A stretch of 45,992 nucleotides of DNA from Oscillospiraceae bacterium (GCA_009783205.1 WRHO01000013.1:1-45992); one strand, 5' to 3'. Shown: positions 1 to 7,486, numbered from the stretch's first letter. Translations and numbers: made by a program. Notes: a model not told the origin generated them from the sequence alone.

Positions 1-212
1 TGTAACTGTTATGAAAGACATAATCGACAAGAAAGATTTTGACCCGGCAGAAGGCATAATCCGACATTCAGAGGGGGTTGACATACTTCCGGCGAACGAC
101 AGCTTGACAGGCATGGAGATTGTTCTTGCGCCGATTATGGGGCGGGAAATTATTCTGAAGAAGTACATCGAAAAGGTGAAGTCATTATATAATTTTGTCT
201 TGATTGACACTT
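1..212 (+). pseudogene. ParA/MinD-type ATPase, internal fragment
   Basis: The frame is open from the left window edge. It reads as the middle of a ParA-family partition ATPase: LPANDSLTGMEIVL, then MGREIILKKYI, then the Walker-B-like YNFVLIDT. In intact ParA proteins IDT is followed by a CPP/CPS-like loop. Here the frame changes at about position 210 into unrelated low-complexity residues and stops at 334. The first ATG at 11 is internal to the domain, so the real start lies outside the window. The ATPase is truncated on its 3' side and almost certainly inactive. Family identity is from motifs only; a related Soj-like protein is equally possible. Confidence 0.6.
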
Positions 213-231
213 TATGTGCTTATGCACATAA
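212..231. repeat. Inverted repeat at the ParA break point
   Basis: TTATGTGC and GCACATAA form a perfect 8-bp dyad around a TTAT loop, exactly where homology to ParA ends. It may be the end of an element, a terminator without a T-tract, or a breakage hotspot. The 98 bases up to the integrase fragment are A+T-rich with no credible gene. Confidence 0.5.
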
Positions 232-330
232 GGTATCTAATGCAGAGATTATTATTATGTTGAGTTTACATTTGAATCGTTGTATAGCCATGTTTTTAGC
301 CTCCTTATTAGTACGCATAATAATATTGGT

Positions 331-558
331 TTAAACTATAGTTTTTAGCCATTCAAGAAGCTCATCTTTCTTTTGAGTTGGATATTTGCTGACAGGAACA
401 ATGTTTTTACTTGCAGCAGCGAGTGCGTTTCGCTTTGCTTCAGAATCTGCTTTGGCGTAAACTTCAGTGGTCTGAACAGAAACGTGTCCGAGTAAATCGC
501 GGATATAGATAAGATTTACGCCTGCCTGAACTAAGTGCATTGCTTTACTGTGCCTAAA
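331..558 (-). pseudogene. Tyrosine recombinase (phage integrase), C-terminal fragment
   Basis: The minus-strand frame encodes the C-terminal catalytic part of a tyrosine recombinase. It shows FRHSKAMHLVQAG (the HxxR-type motif), then IRDLLGHVSVQTTEVYAKAD, which carries the LLGH box and the tyrosine of the TxxxY motif. The protein ends at KTIV. The frame is open upstream to about 558, but the N-terminal and central domains with the first catalytic Arg are absent. The sequence beyond is phage tail DNA read on the other strand. No start codon with a ribosome binding site precedes the fragment. It is a non-functional remnant of an integrated element. Confidence 0.75.
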
Positions 559-571
559 AATTAACGAGAAA

Positions 572-763
572 GTGGAAACGCGGGAAGAGGCTCATCAAAA
601 GGCGAAAAAGCGGCTTCGTGAGAAAAATAAGAACGAGTATCAAGCGAGCTTTACCCTTGTCGGCGATGTTAAATATGTGGCAGGGGCTACGGTGGATATT
701 GCGGGTTGGGACGGTTTCGAGCGTGGACGCGGCAAGTCGGACGGCGCGGGTGGCGTTTCATGA
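572..763 (+). pseudogene. Phage late-control gpD-like protein, fragment
   Basis: ETREEAHQKAKKRLREKN followed by TLVGDVKYVAGATVDI resembles the C-terminal part of phage gpD/late-control proteins, the tail hub of contractile tails. Similarity ends near GWDGFE (about position 716). The remaining residues (RGRGKSDGAGGVS) are the baseplate gpV frame read out of phase. Both ends are therefore truncated. The join to the next fragment occurs inside a GGTTGGGACGGTTTC segment, which could be a short homology used in a deletion. Not expected to be functional. Confidence 0.6.
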
Positions 764-995
764 CAAAAAAGATTCTGTGGGGAATCCGCATATTTCCGCA
801 CCGTTGCCCGTTTTGAGGAATTTCCCCTTCATTCCTGCACAAAAAGTCCCGCAGCAGACGGAGATTGCTGTTGAGCATAGGCATGATGTAAAAATATCGC
901 CGTGGTTGCCGGAAGTGGGCGAGTTGGTTTTGTGTTTGTTTTTGCCGAATGGAGAGAGTGATGGGTTTGTGTTGGGCACTATAAACAATAAATAA
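702..995 (+). pseudogene. Phage baseplate assembly protein V-like, fragment
   Basis: From RVGTVSSVDAASRTARVAFH onward the third forward frame reads as a gpV/gp45-like baseplate protein, with the conserved PEVGELVLCLFLPNG and GFVLGTI strands of its OB-fold domain. There is no start codon of its own; it is joined out of frame to the preceding gpD fragment. It stops at NNK immediately after GTI, where intact proteins continue into a C-terminal repeat region, so the 3' part is also missing. The toxin-antitoxin promoter begins 25 bp later. Confidence 0.65.
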
Positions 996-1019
996 TTTTA
1001 AAATATTTTCAAAAACATC

Positions 1020-1048
1020 TTGACATATTGTACAATGTAATGTACAAT
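1020..1048 (+). promoter_or_regulatory. Promoter and palindromic operator of yefM-yoeB
   Basis: TTGACA (1020-1025) and TACAAT (1043-1048) are separated by 17 bp, a near-consensus sigma-A promoter. A perfect dyad, ATTGTACA-6 nt-TGTACAAT (1027-1048), fills the spacer and covers the -10 box. Operators of YefM antitoxins in other bacteria contain TGTACA palindromes, so this is the expected autorepression site for the YefM-YoeB complex. Confidence 0.85.
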
Positions 1049-1069
1049 ATAATTTAAGAGGTGAAACTT

Positions 1070-1327
1070 ATGATAGCAATTAATTACACTACTGCACGGC
1101 AAAACTTTAAAGATTTCTGCGATAAAACCGTAAATGATTTTGAAACAGTCATTATTACACGCGAACGCGGCGAAAATGTTGTATTATTATCTGAAAGCGA
1201 GTACAACAATATGATTGAAAACCTATATGTCAGAAGCAATTCAAAAGACTATAAAGAACTTCTTGAATCAATTCAACAGTTAAAAAAAGGGCAAGGCAAA
1301 ATTAGGGAGCTTATAGAAGATGAATAA
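1070..1327 (+). CDS. yefM: YefM/Phd-family antitoxin
   Basis: This is the antitoxin of a type II toxin-antitoxin pair. The N-terminal half (MIAINYTTARQNF, then ITRERGENVVLLSESEYNNM) is the YefM/Phd DNA-binding fold. The C-terminal half is a charged helix that would wrap around the toxin. The start is taken at ATG 1070 because AAGAGGTG lies 6-7 nt upstream; the GTG at 1061 would overlap that ribosome binding site. The protein has 85 residues, the usual size. The stop overlaps the toxin start by 8 bp, indicating translational coupling. The upstream TGTACA palindrome implies autoregulation. Unlike all its neighbours this gene is intact. Confidence 0.9.
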   Translation: MIAINYTTARQNFKDFCDKTVNDFETVIITRERGENVVLLSESEYNNMIENLYVRSNSKDYKELLESIQQLKKGQGKIRELIEDE

Positions 1328-1583
1328 AGTGTTTTCTGAAATTGCGTGGGAGCATTATCAATATTGGGTTGTTACTGACAAGAAAGTTTTGAAAAAAATT
1401 AATGAACTAATCCGCGATATTGAACGCAATGGGAATTACGGTATGGGGAAACCGGAAGCGTTAAAACATGAGTTATCCGGGTTTTGGAGCAGACGCATTA
1501 CCGATGTTCATCGTTTAGTATACAGTATTGATGAAGACAACATTTATATTGCAAAATGTAAAGGGCATTACAGTGATAAATAA
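1320..1583 (+). CDS. yoeB: YoeB-family ribosome-dependent mRNA endonuclease toxin
   Basis: This 87-residue protein aligns closely with E. coli YoeB from memory: KPEALKHELSGFWSRRI, then VHRLVYSI, ending in KGHYSDK. Residues matching the catalytic Glu46, Arg65, His83 and Tyr84 are all present at the same numbers, so the toxin looks catalytically competent. YoeB cleaves mRNA at the ribosomal A site and is neutralised by YefM. It starts inside the antitoxin stop region, without room for a strong independent ribosome binding site. The pair sits between phage tail gene fragments and may be what keeps this degraded region in the chromosome (inference). Confidence 0.93.
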   Translation: MNKVFSEIAWEHYQYWVVTDKKVLKKINELIRDIERNGNYGMGKPEALKHELSGFWSRRITDVHRLVYSIDEDNIYIAKCKGHYSDK

Positions 1584-1587
1584 ATTA

Positions 1588-1614
1588 ACAACCGTCATTA
1601 AGGCGGTTGTTTTG
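1588..1614 (+). terminator. Hairpin after yoeB
   Basis: ACAACCG and CGGTTGT form a 7-bp stem five bases after the yoeB stop codon, followed by TTTG. It is a short, weak intrinsic terminator at best. Confidence 0.45.
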
Positions 1615-1634
1615 CTTTGAAATGAGGTGATAAA

Positions 1635-1787
1635 ATGGCAATAGTAGGCAGTCTTGGCGATATAGTGTTTAGCGTTTCGCCGAAGCAAGTTAAGACTTTT
1701 GATAATATGCAGTGGAGCAGTTCAATGCGGTATGCTACCCATAATCGGCACTTGAAAGACCTGGTGAGAGCAAAACGGCGGGAGTAA
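1635..1787 (+). pseudogene. Phage tail protein gpU-like, N-terminal fragment
   Basis: A 50-codon frame with a good ribosome binding site (GAGGTGAT) begins MAIVGSLGDIVFSVSPKQVK, the typical start of P2 gpU-like tail proteins, and continues through MQWSSSMRYATHNRHLKD. After KDLV the homology ends. The last residues (RAKRRE) are encoded by the stem of a terminator hairpin (1777-1794) whose loop supplies the TAA stop. The gene has lost its 3' two thirds and been joined to unrelated DNA. A product could still be translated but is unlikely to assemble into a tail. Confidence 0.65.
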
Positions 1788-1799
1788 TCCCGCCATTTT
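1777..1799 (+). terminator. Intrinsic terminator inside the gpU/amidase junction
   Basis: GGCGGGA-GTAA-TCCCGCC is a perfect 7-bp G+C-rich stem followed by ATTTTC. It probably belonged to a gene now deleted and ended up fused to the gpU fragment. Confidence 0.65.
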
Positions 1800-2072
1800 C
1801 GTTATGCAAGCGTAAAAACAATAACAACAGTCAGGGAAGGGCGGGAATTGCCGCCGCTTTGGAATTCCAACCCCAAACGCGGAATCAAGAAAAATAACGG
1901 CAATGTTGACCGTCTTGAAAGCCTGAATCCGCATATGCCGTGCGTATTGACCGAGCATGGTTTTGTTTCTAATTCGAGCGATAATGCTAAATTTGACAAT
2001 TCCTTGATTGCACAATCGAAGGCGATTGTTGACGGGTTGGACGAAATCTACGGCAAGGCAGGCATACTTTAA
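1788..2072 (+). pseudogene. N-acetylmuramoyl-L-alanine amidase (Amidase_3), C-terminal fragment
   Basis: The frame is open from the terminator at 1788 and reads ELPPLWNSNPKRGI, then LNPHMPCVLTEHGFVSN, then a final helix ending DGLDEIYGKAGIL. TEHGFVSN matches the strand of zinc amidases that carries the catalytic Glu. The N-terminal zinc ligands are missing, and no ATG with a ribosome binding site precedes the fragment (a TTG at 1848 has none). In prophages such amidases serve as endolysins and lie near tail genes, so this is probably another piece of the same prophage. Non-functional. Confidence 0.6.
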
Positions 2073-2120
2073 GAAATGATAACTTGTTTTACATAAAATA
2101 ATTAATTATAATCTGAAATA

Positions 2121-2156
2121 AAAAACCGCTCTATCCCTCTGAAAGAGCGGTTTTAT
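2121..2156. terminator. Intrinsic terminator downstream of the tRNA pair
   Basis: AAACCGCTCT and AGAGCGGTTT form a perfect 10-bp stem with T runs on both strands. It lies just past the 3' end of tRNA-His on the minus strand, so it would end that transcript and also isolate the phage remnants. Confidence 0.85.
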
Positions 2157-2161
2157 TCAAG

Positions 2162-2236
2162 GGTGGATAGTGGGAATTGAACCCACGACCTCCAGAGCCA
2201 CAATCTGGCGCGCTAGCCAACTGCGCTATACCCACC
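2162..2236 (-). tRNA. tRNA-His (GTG)
   Basis: The minus strand folds as a cloverleaf with acceptor GTGGGTA/TATCCAC, D-arm AGCGCAGTTGGCTAGCGC, anticodon arm CCAGA-TTGTGGC-TCTGG (anticodon GTG) and T-arm GTGGGTTCAATTCCCAC. An extra 5' G opposite the discriminator C is the tRNA-His hallmark. CCA is not encoded. It is transcribed together with tRNA-Arg, 8 bp upstream. Confidence 0.96.
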
Positions 2237-2244
2237 ATAAATAC

Positions 2245-2318
2245 CACGCCATAATGGATTCGAACCATTGACCTACCGCTTAGAAGGCGGTTGCTCTATC
2301 CGGCTGAGCTAATGGCGC
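2245..2318 (-). tRNA. tRNA-Arg (TCT)
   Basis: The minus strand folds with acceptor GCGCCAT/ATGGCGT (a G.U pair at 1-72), D-arm AGCTCAGCCGGATAGAGC, anticodon arm ACCGC-CTTCTAA-GCGGT (anticodon TCT) and T-arm AATGGTTCGAATCCATT. It precedes tRNA-His in the same transcript. CCA is not encoded. Confidence 0.96.
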
Positions 2319-2437
2319 GTGTGTATAGAAAGCCTATGCCATAATCGACACGAATGATATATTATCATATATTTTATTATTTGTCAAGGTTTTTATACAA
2401 TTATTTAATATTTTTGTCTAAAGGGACAATCGGTATA

Positions 2438-3697
2438 TTATACGTCGTTCATTCTTACACAGTGCAGCTCGTCGTTCATCGTAAACGACTGACCATCAAT
2501 TTCGACGATTGAATTAAGCGGTTTTCTCGTATTGACAAAGCGGATTTTCGCTATCCTGTCGTCGTTCATAACAACCTCCTTCCCCTTCAAATCCTCCGCC
2601 ATACAATCAATAAAGGTGTCTACATAGCTTAAATCGAGTTCAGAAAACGCACCGAGCATAAATTGGTCTAATATGGAAAACGGCGATAACGGGTCTTTGT
2701 AACATCGTTTTGTTACCATAGCGTCATATATATCCGAAATGGAGGTTATTCGCGCAAAAACACCTATGCTTTTCGCGCCGATGCCTAAGGGATAACCCGT
2801 TCCGTTAAGCTTTTCATGATGTTGTATAACCCCCTCGAGAACTTCTTTATGGTCGACATTTGATTTTACAAGCATTTTGAGCGAAAGGTCGGGGTGTTTC
2901 TTTACCACCTCAAACTCTTCGGCGGTAAGCCGTTCGGGTTTGTTCAGAATTATTTGGTCGATTTTAAGCTTTCCTATATCGTGCAGTAAGCCGGCTAAAG
3001 CCAAATCCGACTGTCTCTCGGGGGTAAACCTCAACCACTTGCCCATTAAGCCGTTCAAATATGCAACATTAAGACTGTGCGTATATAGGTACTCGTCAAC
3101 AGAACGGACGCGGTTTATTGTCTGTATAATAAGCGACGAGTCGGAATCGTTAATTTGTTTTTGCACGTCCGACACAATCTGCTCGCTGTGTTCGGTGTCG
3201 ATTATACCCGTGCTTTTTGCGCGCTCCATCATACGCATGGTAGAAGACCGCGCCTCATCATATCGCTCCATGGTTTTCTTAAGCTTTGAATCGCTTTTAT
3301 AACAAACTGTATCGGAATTATCAACGGCATTAAACCCTTTGGTTATATGCTTAAAAAACTGCGGAATATTAGGCTGCTCCTTTTTCTTCCGCCAGGGAGA
3401 CTCGCCGCGTTTAATCGCCTCGGCGTCCTCATAATTGTAGCCGAGAGGATAACCCTTGTCGAAAAAGAACGAAACAATTGATTCCCTCTTTACATAAATT
3501 TTAGAATCGGGGAAAACGGCTTGTTTCAATTTCGCAATCAATTCCTCGGTTATTTTACGGTTTGAACAAAGTAAAGCAAACTCTATACTCTCCTCGCCGT
3601 ATAATTCATTAAACTTTTTCGAATAAATATCACAATTGAACTCAAAATCAATCGGCAATTCATCGAGCTTAATAGGAACAAAATCAAACATAGGCAT
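2438..3697 (-). CDS. HD-GYP domain protein, predicted cyclic-di-GMP phosphodiesterase
   Basis: This 419-residue protein has an N-terminal region of about 170 residues that I do not recognise, then an HD-GYP domain. Visible motifs are HSLNVAYLNG, LLHDIGKLKID, KKHPDLS, IQHHEKLNGTGYP (the GYP box) and ITSISDIYDAMVTKRCY. The metal-binding His/Asp set is present, so hydrolysis of cyclic di-GMP is likely. The start is placed at 3697, where AGAGAGG lies 7 nt upstream; the frame extends 18 codons further to a TTG at 3751 with no such site. There are no membrane segments, so it is cytoplasmic. It is transcribed alone. CheV elsewhere in the window also points to a motile, signalling lifestyle. Confidence 0.9.
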   Translation of the reverse strand: MPMFDFVPIKLDELPIDFEFNCDIYSKKFNELYGEESIEFALLCSNRKITEELIAKLKQAVFPDSKIYVKRESIVSFFFDKGYPLGYNYEDAEAIKRGESPWRKKKEQPNIPQFFKHITKGFNAVDNSDTVCYKSDSKLKKTMERYDEARSSTMRMMERAKSTGIIDTEHSEQIVSDVQKQINDSDSSLIIQTINRVRSVDEYLYTHSLNVAYLNGLMGKWLRFTPERQSDLALAGLLHDIGKLKIDQIILNKPERLTAEEFEVVKKHPDLSLKMLVKSNVDHKEVLEGVIQHHEKLNGTGYPLGIGAKSIGVFARITSISDIYDAMVTKRCYKDPLSPFSILDQFMLGAFSELDLSYVDTFIDCMAEDLKGKEVVMNDDRIAKIRFVNTRKPLNSIVEIDGQSFTMNDELHCVRMNDV

Positions 3698-3813
3698 ACT
3701 AAAGCCTCTCTTTTTTATATTGTTGAGAAAGTCACTTTCAGAAAGTTCCAACGGGAAACCGCCGCCCTAATTTCCAAGGGCGGCGAGTCTGATTCAACGT
3801 AAATCCGTGTCGG

Positions 3814-4092
3814 TTAAACGCTGTCTCTCTTGTTTGCGAAACATTCACTACAGTAAACAGGTCTTTCGTCGCGGGGTTTGAACGGAAGCTTTGCTTCTCC
3901 CCCACATTCTGCACAGGTTGCAATAAAAGGCTCTCTGTTTCTCATAGAACTTTTCTTTGCATCGCGGCAGGCTTTACAACGCTGCGGCTCATTTACGAAT
4001 CCTTTTTCTGAAAAGAATTCCTGTTCTCCTGCTGTGAACACGAAATCCGCGCCACAATCCTTGCACTGAAGGGTTTTGTCTTCGAATTGCAT
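3814..4092 (-). CDS. Small zinc-ribbon protein
   Basis: This 92-residue protein carries four CxxC pairs: LQCKDCG, RCKACRD, TCAECGG and YCSECF. They form two zinc ribbons, the second ending in the characteristic LPFKPRDERPVYC. The family is common in Clostridia and is annotated only as a zinc-ribbon domain protein; binding of nucleic acid or protein is plausible but unproven. GAGGT lies 8 nt before ATG 4092. It has no operon partner: the next gene on this strand is the HD-GYP protein 116 bp downstream. The decayed tRNA immediately upstream would lie in or near its leader. Confidence 0.85.
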   Translation of the reverse strand: MQFEDKTLQCKDCGADFVFTAGEQEFFSEKGFVNEPQRCKACRDAKKSSMRNREPFIATCAECGGEAKLPFKPRDERPVYCSECFANKRDSV

Positions 4093-4117
4093 TTGATATA
4101 CCTCATTTTAAAATTTT

Positions 4118-4209
4118 CCGACCCCGGACGGACTCGCACCGACACCTTTGTACAGGAACCCGCAAGAAACGAGCCCCTTATCAACGCTCTGGAATTAAGC
4201 TACTGGTCA
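4118..4209 (-). pseudogene. Decayed tRNA-like sequence
   Basis: On the minus strand a D-arm-like TAGCTTAATTCCAGAGC and a T-arm-like GTCGGTGCGAGTCCGTC are bracketed by GACC...GGTC. This resembles a clostridial tRNA of the CCAGTAGCTTAATTGGTAGAGC type. It departs from a working tRNA in several ways: the D-loop GG is CC, the T-loop has G for T55, the acceptor is poorly paired, and the stretch between the arms is too long and holds a private GAGC/GCTC hairpin instead of a proper anticodon arm. I read it as a tRNA pseudogene with an insertion, but an unusual structured leader RNA of the zinc-ribbon gene cannot be excluded. Confidence 0.45.
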
Positions 4210-4211
4210 AA

Positions 4212-4249
4212 TACTATATAAATAATAATCAACTATTATTTATATAGTA
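4212..4249. repeat. 16-bp perfect inverted repeat
   Basis: TACTATATAAATAATA and TATTATTTATATAGTA are perfectly complementary around a 6-nt loop. The dyad is entirely A+T-rich apart from one C/G pair and sits directly upstream of the tRNA-like sequence on its strand. It lacks a G+C core and a T-tract, so it is not a classical terminator. The rest of 4250-4410 is A+T-rich with no gene. Confidence 0.8.
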
Positions 4250-4411
4250 GATTGTAACATTATATAACGCGCTTTGTCAATATAAAAAAATAAATTCTAT
4301 ATATCTTGCATATTTTTTTCTTTTTCGATACGTAAAATGTTAAACTTGCACAAAAAAAGCTTGTATTAAATTCATATTTTAACCAAAAAAATTTTAATTA
4401 TACAAAAAGGC

Positions 4412-4440
4412 TTGATAAAAAAAGTTTCTTAGTGTATAAT
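4412..4440 (+). promoter_or_regulatory. Sigma-A promoter of ireB
   Basis: TTGATA (4412-4417), a 17-bp spacer and TATAAT (4435-4440) precede the ireB start by 26 bp. Confidence 0.85.
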
Positions 4441-4466
4441 ATATATAAGAATCGGAGGAATTTATT

Positions 4467-4715
4467 ATGTTAGATAAAACAATTGCTTTTAAGGCGGTTG
4501 ACCAGGAACGCGAAAGCGAAATGAAAAAAATCGTTTTTGAGGTATACGAAGCGCTTCAGGAAAAGGGCTACAACTCTATAAATCAACTTGTGGGGTACAC
4601 CCTTTCCGAGGACCCGACCTACATAACGACTCATCATAACGCGAGAAATTTAATAAGGCATATTGACCGCGACGAGCTTATGCAGGAGCTTTTTAAAAAC
4701 TATTTGGGGATATAA
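4467..4715 (+). CDS. ireB: IreB family regulatory phosphoprotein
   Basis: This 82-residue protein matches the IreB/YrzL (former DUF965) family along its whole length: FEVYEALQEKGYNSINQLVG, then LSEDPTYITTHHNARNLIR. In Enterococcus IreB is phosphorylated by the Ser/Thr kinase IreK and negatively influences cephalosporin resistance, so a role in envelope-stress signalling is expected. GGAGGAA lies 7 nt before the ATG. In many Firmicutes ireB is followed by ruvX and mltG; here that linkage is broken. mltG lies 9 kb away and a deacetylase follows instead. No strong terminator separates it from the next gene. Confidence 0.93.
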   Translation: MLDKTIAFKAVDQERESEMKKIVFEVYEALQEKGYNSINQLVGYTLSEDPTYITTHHNARNLIRHIDRDELMQELFKNYLGI

Positions 4716-4813
4716 AGGGAACAGGCTTTAAAACATTTGGATAATTTTTCTTAGAATTATTATTGTTCTTTTCGGTAAAATAAAAGCATAAACCCGAAAG
4801 GAAAATTTTTAAA

Positions 4814-6181
4814 ATGAGAAAACTTACCTCTGGGCTGATTTTAGCCTTATTTGTGGCTTTAGCCGCAATGCTTACCGGTTGTGAGCCTAATGTCCCCGAG
4901 AATAATAACACAAATAATGATGAAATTACTATAATTCCGTCAAACGACAACGACAGAGCAACAGAAAGACTCGATGAAACGGACAACTTATTTGATGAAA
5001 CAGACCGCCTCGAAGAAGACCCGTTTGATGACGAATTTGAGCGAGAGCGCGACGAAGACGGAAACTTGTTAGATGAAGAACGTGACATCGACGACACGTC
5101 GGCAGTTGAGGGTGATACCCCGACTGCCGATTTTTACGATAACACTATCGAAGACGCTATCATGACGCTCTCCACCCCAAAAACGGGTTTCTGCCACTCG
5201 CAACAAAGCCGCATAACCCCGCTCTTTTCAAAAAAACTCACAAAAAGCCTCACAAAGTCGGCAAATACGGAAAATAACCCGAATCGCGGCAATACGAGCG
5301 ACTTCCCGCATTTGTACAACACAAAAATCGGTTGGGGACTCGGTGCTCTCGTCGACGACGACAACCGCCCTACGGATGCAATTAACGCTAACGATGAATA
5401 CGGCAAATACGGGGCGACCTTTATCGGTGAAAGCCCCCACGAAAATCCGACAATATACCTCACCTTTGATGAAGGCTATGAAAACGGCTGTACTGCGGCA
5501 ATCCTCGACGCGCTTAAGTGGCGTAATGCGCGCGCAACCTTTTTCGTGACCTATGATTACTGTAAAAGCGCGCCCGATTTAATTCGGCGTATGATTGATG
5601 AAGGGCATACGGTGGGCAATCACAGTTATACCCACCCGTCGTTCCCCGATTGTTCCGTTTCGCAGATACAAGAGGAAATAGGTCTTCTCCACGATTATGT
5701 TAAAGCAAATTTCGATTATGAAATGAATCTCATTCGTTTTCCTATGGGTGAATTTTCCGAAAGAAGTCTCGCTGTTGCACAATCTATGGGCTATACAACC
5801 GTTTTTTGGAGTTTTGCATATATGGACTGGAATGTGAACAATCAACCCGACACCACCGCTTCATTTGAAAAAATCACAAATGCGACCCACCCCGGCGGCA
5901 TATTCCTTCTTCATGCCGTTTCCTCTACCAATGCGAAAATTCTCGGCGACGTGCTGGATTTTTGGCGCAAGGAGGGGTATAGCCTCGGTATAATTGGCGA
6001 AAAATCAGAAGAGTCAGAAAAATCAGAAGAGTCAGAAGAATCGGAAGAGTCAGAAGAATCGGAAGAGTCAGAAGAATCGGAAGAGTCAGAAGAATCGGAA
6101 GAGTCAGAAGAAACGAAAACGGGGGACGATGTTGAATCGTCCCCCGCATACATATTTTTTTTCAACCCCCTCAACCGATAA
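4814..6181 (+). CDS. Polysaccharide deacetylase lipoprotein (PdaA-like) with Ser-Glu-Glu tail
   Basis: This 455-residue protein has a lipoprotein signal ending LTGC (Cys23) and an acidic low-complexity linker. A NodB deacetylase domain follows from about residue 180 to 390: TFDEGYENG (metal/catalytic motif 1, PdaA-style), NHSYTHP (metal-binding His pair), RFPMGEF and FLLHAVS. PdaA enzymes deacetylate N-acetylmuramic acid during spore-cortex muramic lactam formation, which suits this spore former. The last 60 residues are a (SEE)n repeat that runs without a stop straight through the intrinsic terminator at 6121-6163, so the final ~20 residues ([17 protein letters not shown]) are terminator-encoded. 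The 3' end overlaps the convergent ATPase gene by 11 bp. GAAAGGA precedes the ATG. Confidence 0.88.
   Translation: MRKLTSGLILALFVALAAMLTGCEPNVPENNNTNNDEITIIPSNDNDRATERLDETDNLFDETDRLEEDPFDDEFERERDEDGNLLDEERDIDDTSAVEGDTPTADFYDNTIEDAIMTLSTPKTGFCHSQQSRITPLFSKKLTKSLTKSANTENNPNRGNTSDFPHLYNTKIGWGLGALVDDDNRPTDAINANDEYGKYGATFIGESPHENPTIYLTFDEGYENGCTAAILDALKWRNARATFFVTYDYCKSAPDLIRRMIDEGHTVGNHSYTHPSFPDCSVSQIQEEIGLLHDYVKANFDYEMNLIRFPMGEFSERSLAVAQSMGYTTVFWSFAYMDWNVNNQPDTTASFEKITNATHPGGIFLLHAVSSTNAKILGDVLDFWRKEGYSLGIIGEKSEESEKSEESEESEESEESEESEESEESEESEESEETKTGDDVESSPAYIFFFNPLNR
6001..6112 (+). repeat. In-frame 9/18-bp tandem repeat encoding (Ser-Glu-Glu)n
   Basis: The 18-bp unit GAAGAGTCAGAAGAATCG repeats about four times, preceded by variant 9-bp units. 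Because 9 is a multiple of three, slippage changes length without changing frame. The result is a strongly acidic, serine-rich tail on the deacetylase. Confidence 0.95.
6121..6163. terminator. Strong terminator embedded in the end of the deacetylase gene
   Basis: GGGGGACGAT-GTTGA-ATCGTCCCCC is a perfect 10-bp stem followed by a run of eight T on the plus strand. On the minus strand it lies just past the ATPase stop codon and is followed by GTTTTCGTTT, so it may work in both directions. Confidence 0.9.
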
Positions 6182-7313
6182 GCGAATGTTCATCATCAAT
6201 ATCGAAAAGATGAATAGAATTCGGGTCGAGCGCAAGTCTTACAACGTCTTGCGGGCGCGCCTGTGACCGGGAGGATACCCGAACGGTGATAGGATACTGT
6301 TCACAGGTAAGGTAGAGGTAGGTTTCCGCCCCCATCATTTCGGTAACGTCTACTATTGCTTCAATAACGCCGGTTTTAGCGTCATAAATGTCCGCTTCTT
6401 CATCGCTTATATCTTCGGGACGTATACCGAGGATTACATCTTTATCAATATAATTCTTTAAAACCGCGTCATCGCATTTATACGCGGGTATTTCAATATA
6501 GAATTTCTGCCCGCGGGTGGTCTTTGTGTCCTCTGAGCCAAACTCTACCGTGTATTTATTATTAAGCATAAGAAGTTTTGACTCAATAAAGTTCATCTGT
6601 GGCGAACCTATGAACCCCGCGACAAATTTGTTTACGGGATTTGCATAAAGATTCATAGGCGAATCAATCTGTTGAATATATCCGTCCTTCATAACAACAA
6701 TTCTGTCGCCCATTGTCATAGCCTCTATTTGGTCATGGGTTACGTACACAAATGTCGTTCCTAATTTTTTATGGAGCTTTGAAAGCTCGGTTCTCATCTG
6801 TGCGCGCAATTTTGCGTCGAGGTTAGACAACGGCTCGTCAAGAAGGAAAACCTGCGGGTCGCGTACAATCGCACGCCCTAACGCCACACGCTGTCTCTGT
6901 CCGCCGGATAAAGCCTTTGGCTTACGGTCGAGCAAATGCGCTATATCGAGTACCTTTGCCGCCTCGTCAACCAACATCTTTATTTGGTCTTTCGGTACCT
7001 TTCTTAACTTCAAACCGAACGCCATGTTCTCAAACACGGTCATATGCGGATAAAGCGCGTAATTCTGGAACACCATCGCAATATCTCTGTCCTTCGGGGC
7101 AACATCGTTGACAAGACGGTCGCCTATGAACAATTCACCTTCAGAGATTTCTTCAAGACCGGCAATCATGCGGAGGGTCGTAGATTTTCCGCAACCGGAC
7201 GGCCCTACAAGGATAATGAACTCCTTATCCTTAATGTTCATGTTGAAGTCTTTTACAGCCGTTACCCCTCCGGGATAACGCTTATAAATTCCTTTCAATG
7301 ATAAACTCGCCAT
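6171..7313 (-). CDS. msmK: Sugar ABC transporter ATP-binding protein (MsmK/UgpC type)
   Basis: This 380-residue ATPase of carbohydrate (CUT1) importers shows Walker [11 protein letters not shown]-loop [14 protein letters not shown], signature [14 protein letters not shown], Walker [13 protein letters not shown] and H-loop VTHD. A C-terminal TOBE/OB regulatory region starts around residue 240 (FIGSPQMNF, then LGIRPEDI). AGGAGGAATTTTTAAA precedes the ATG. No permease or binding-protein gene is adjacent. In Gram-positive bacteria a single MsmK often energises several oligosaccharide importers, so an orphan gene fits that role. It would take up glucan or cellodextrin fragments of the kind the GH9 enzyme releases (inference). 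Confidence 0.93.
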   Translation of the reverse strand: MASLSLKGIYKRYPGGVTAVKDFNMNIKDKEFIILVGPSGCGKSTTLRMIAGLEEISEGELFIGDRLVNDVAPKDRDIAMVFQNYALYPHMTVFENMAFGLKLRKVPKDQIKMLVDEAAKVLDIAHLLDRKPKALSGGQRQRVALGRAIVRDPQVFLLDEPLSNLDAKLRAQMRTELSKLHKKLGTTFVYVTHDQIEAMTMGDRIVVMKDGYIQQIDSPMNLYANPVNKFVAGFIGSPQMNFIESKLLMLNNKYTVEFGSEDTKTTRGQKFYIEIPAYKCDDAVLKNYIDKDVILGIRPEDISDEEADIYDAKTGVIEAIVDVTEMMGAETYLYLTCEQYPITVRVSSRSQARPQDVVRLALDPNSIHLFDIDDEHSLIG

Positions 7314-7480
7314 TTTAAAAATTCCTCCTCTGTCGTTTGTATAAATATTTTACCATATATATATCATAACAGATTTTTTTCAAAAAGAAAAGAATCTATT
7401 TAACTAAACTTTTGAGCAATCTTTTATGTAAAATTACCAACCGTTCCAAAAATTTCATGTTTTTTTGCCCGATTATTCGT

Positions 7481-7486
7481 TATAAT
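7481..7486 (+). promoter_or_regulatory. Candidate -10 element in the 7314-7618 intergenic region
   Basis: TATAAT at 7481-7486 is the best plus-strand promoter element upstream of the DUF4830 gene; no convincing -35 is seen at 17 bp. The rest of this 305-bp divergent region holds A+T-rich DNA and the upstream signals of the minus-strand ATPase gene. No gene or strong hairpin was seen. Confidence 0.4.

Noticed and set aside
212-231. IS200/IS605 end hairpin
   Set aside because: A small palindrome is present, but no transposase or second end was found in the window.
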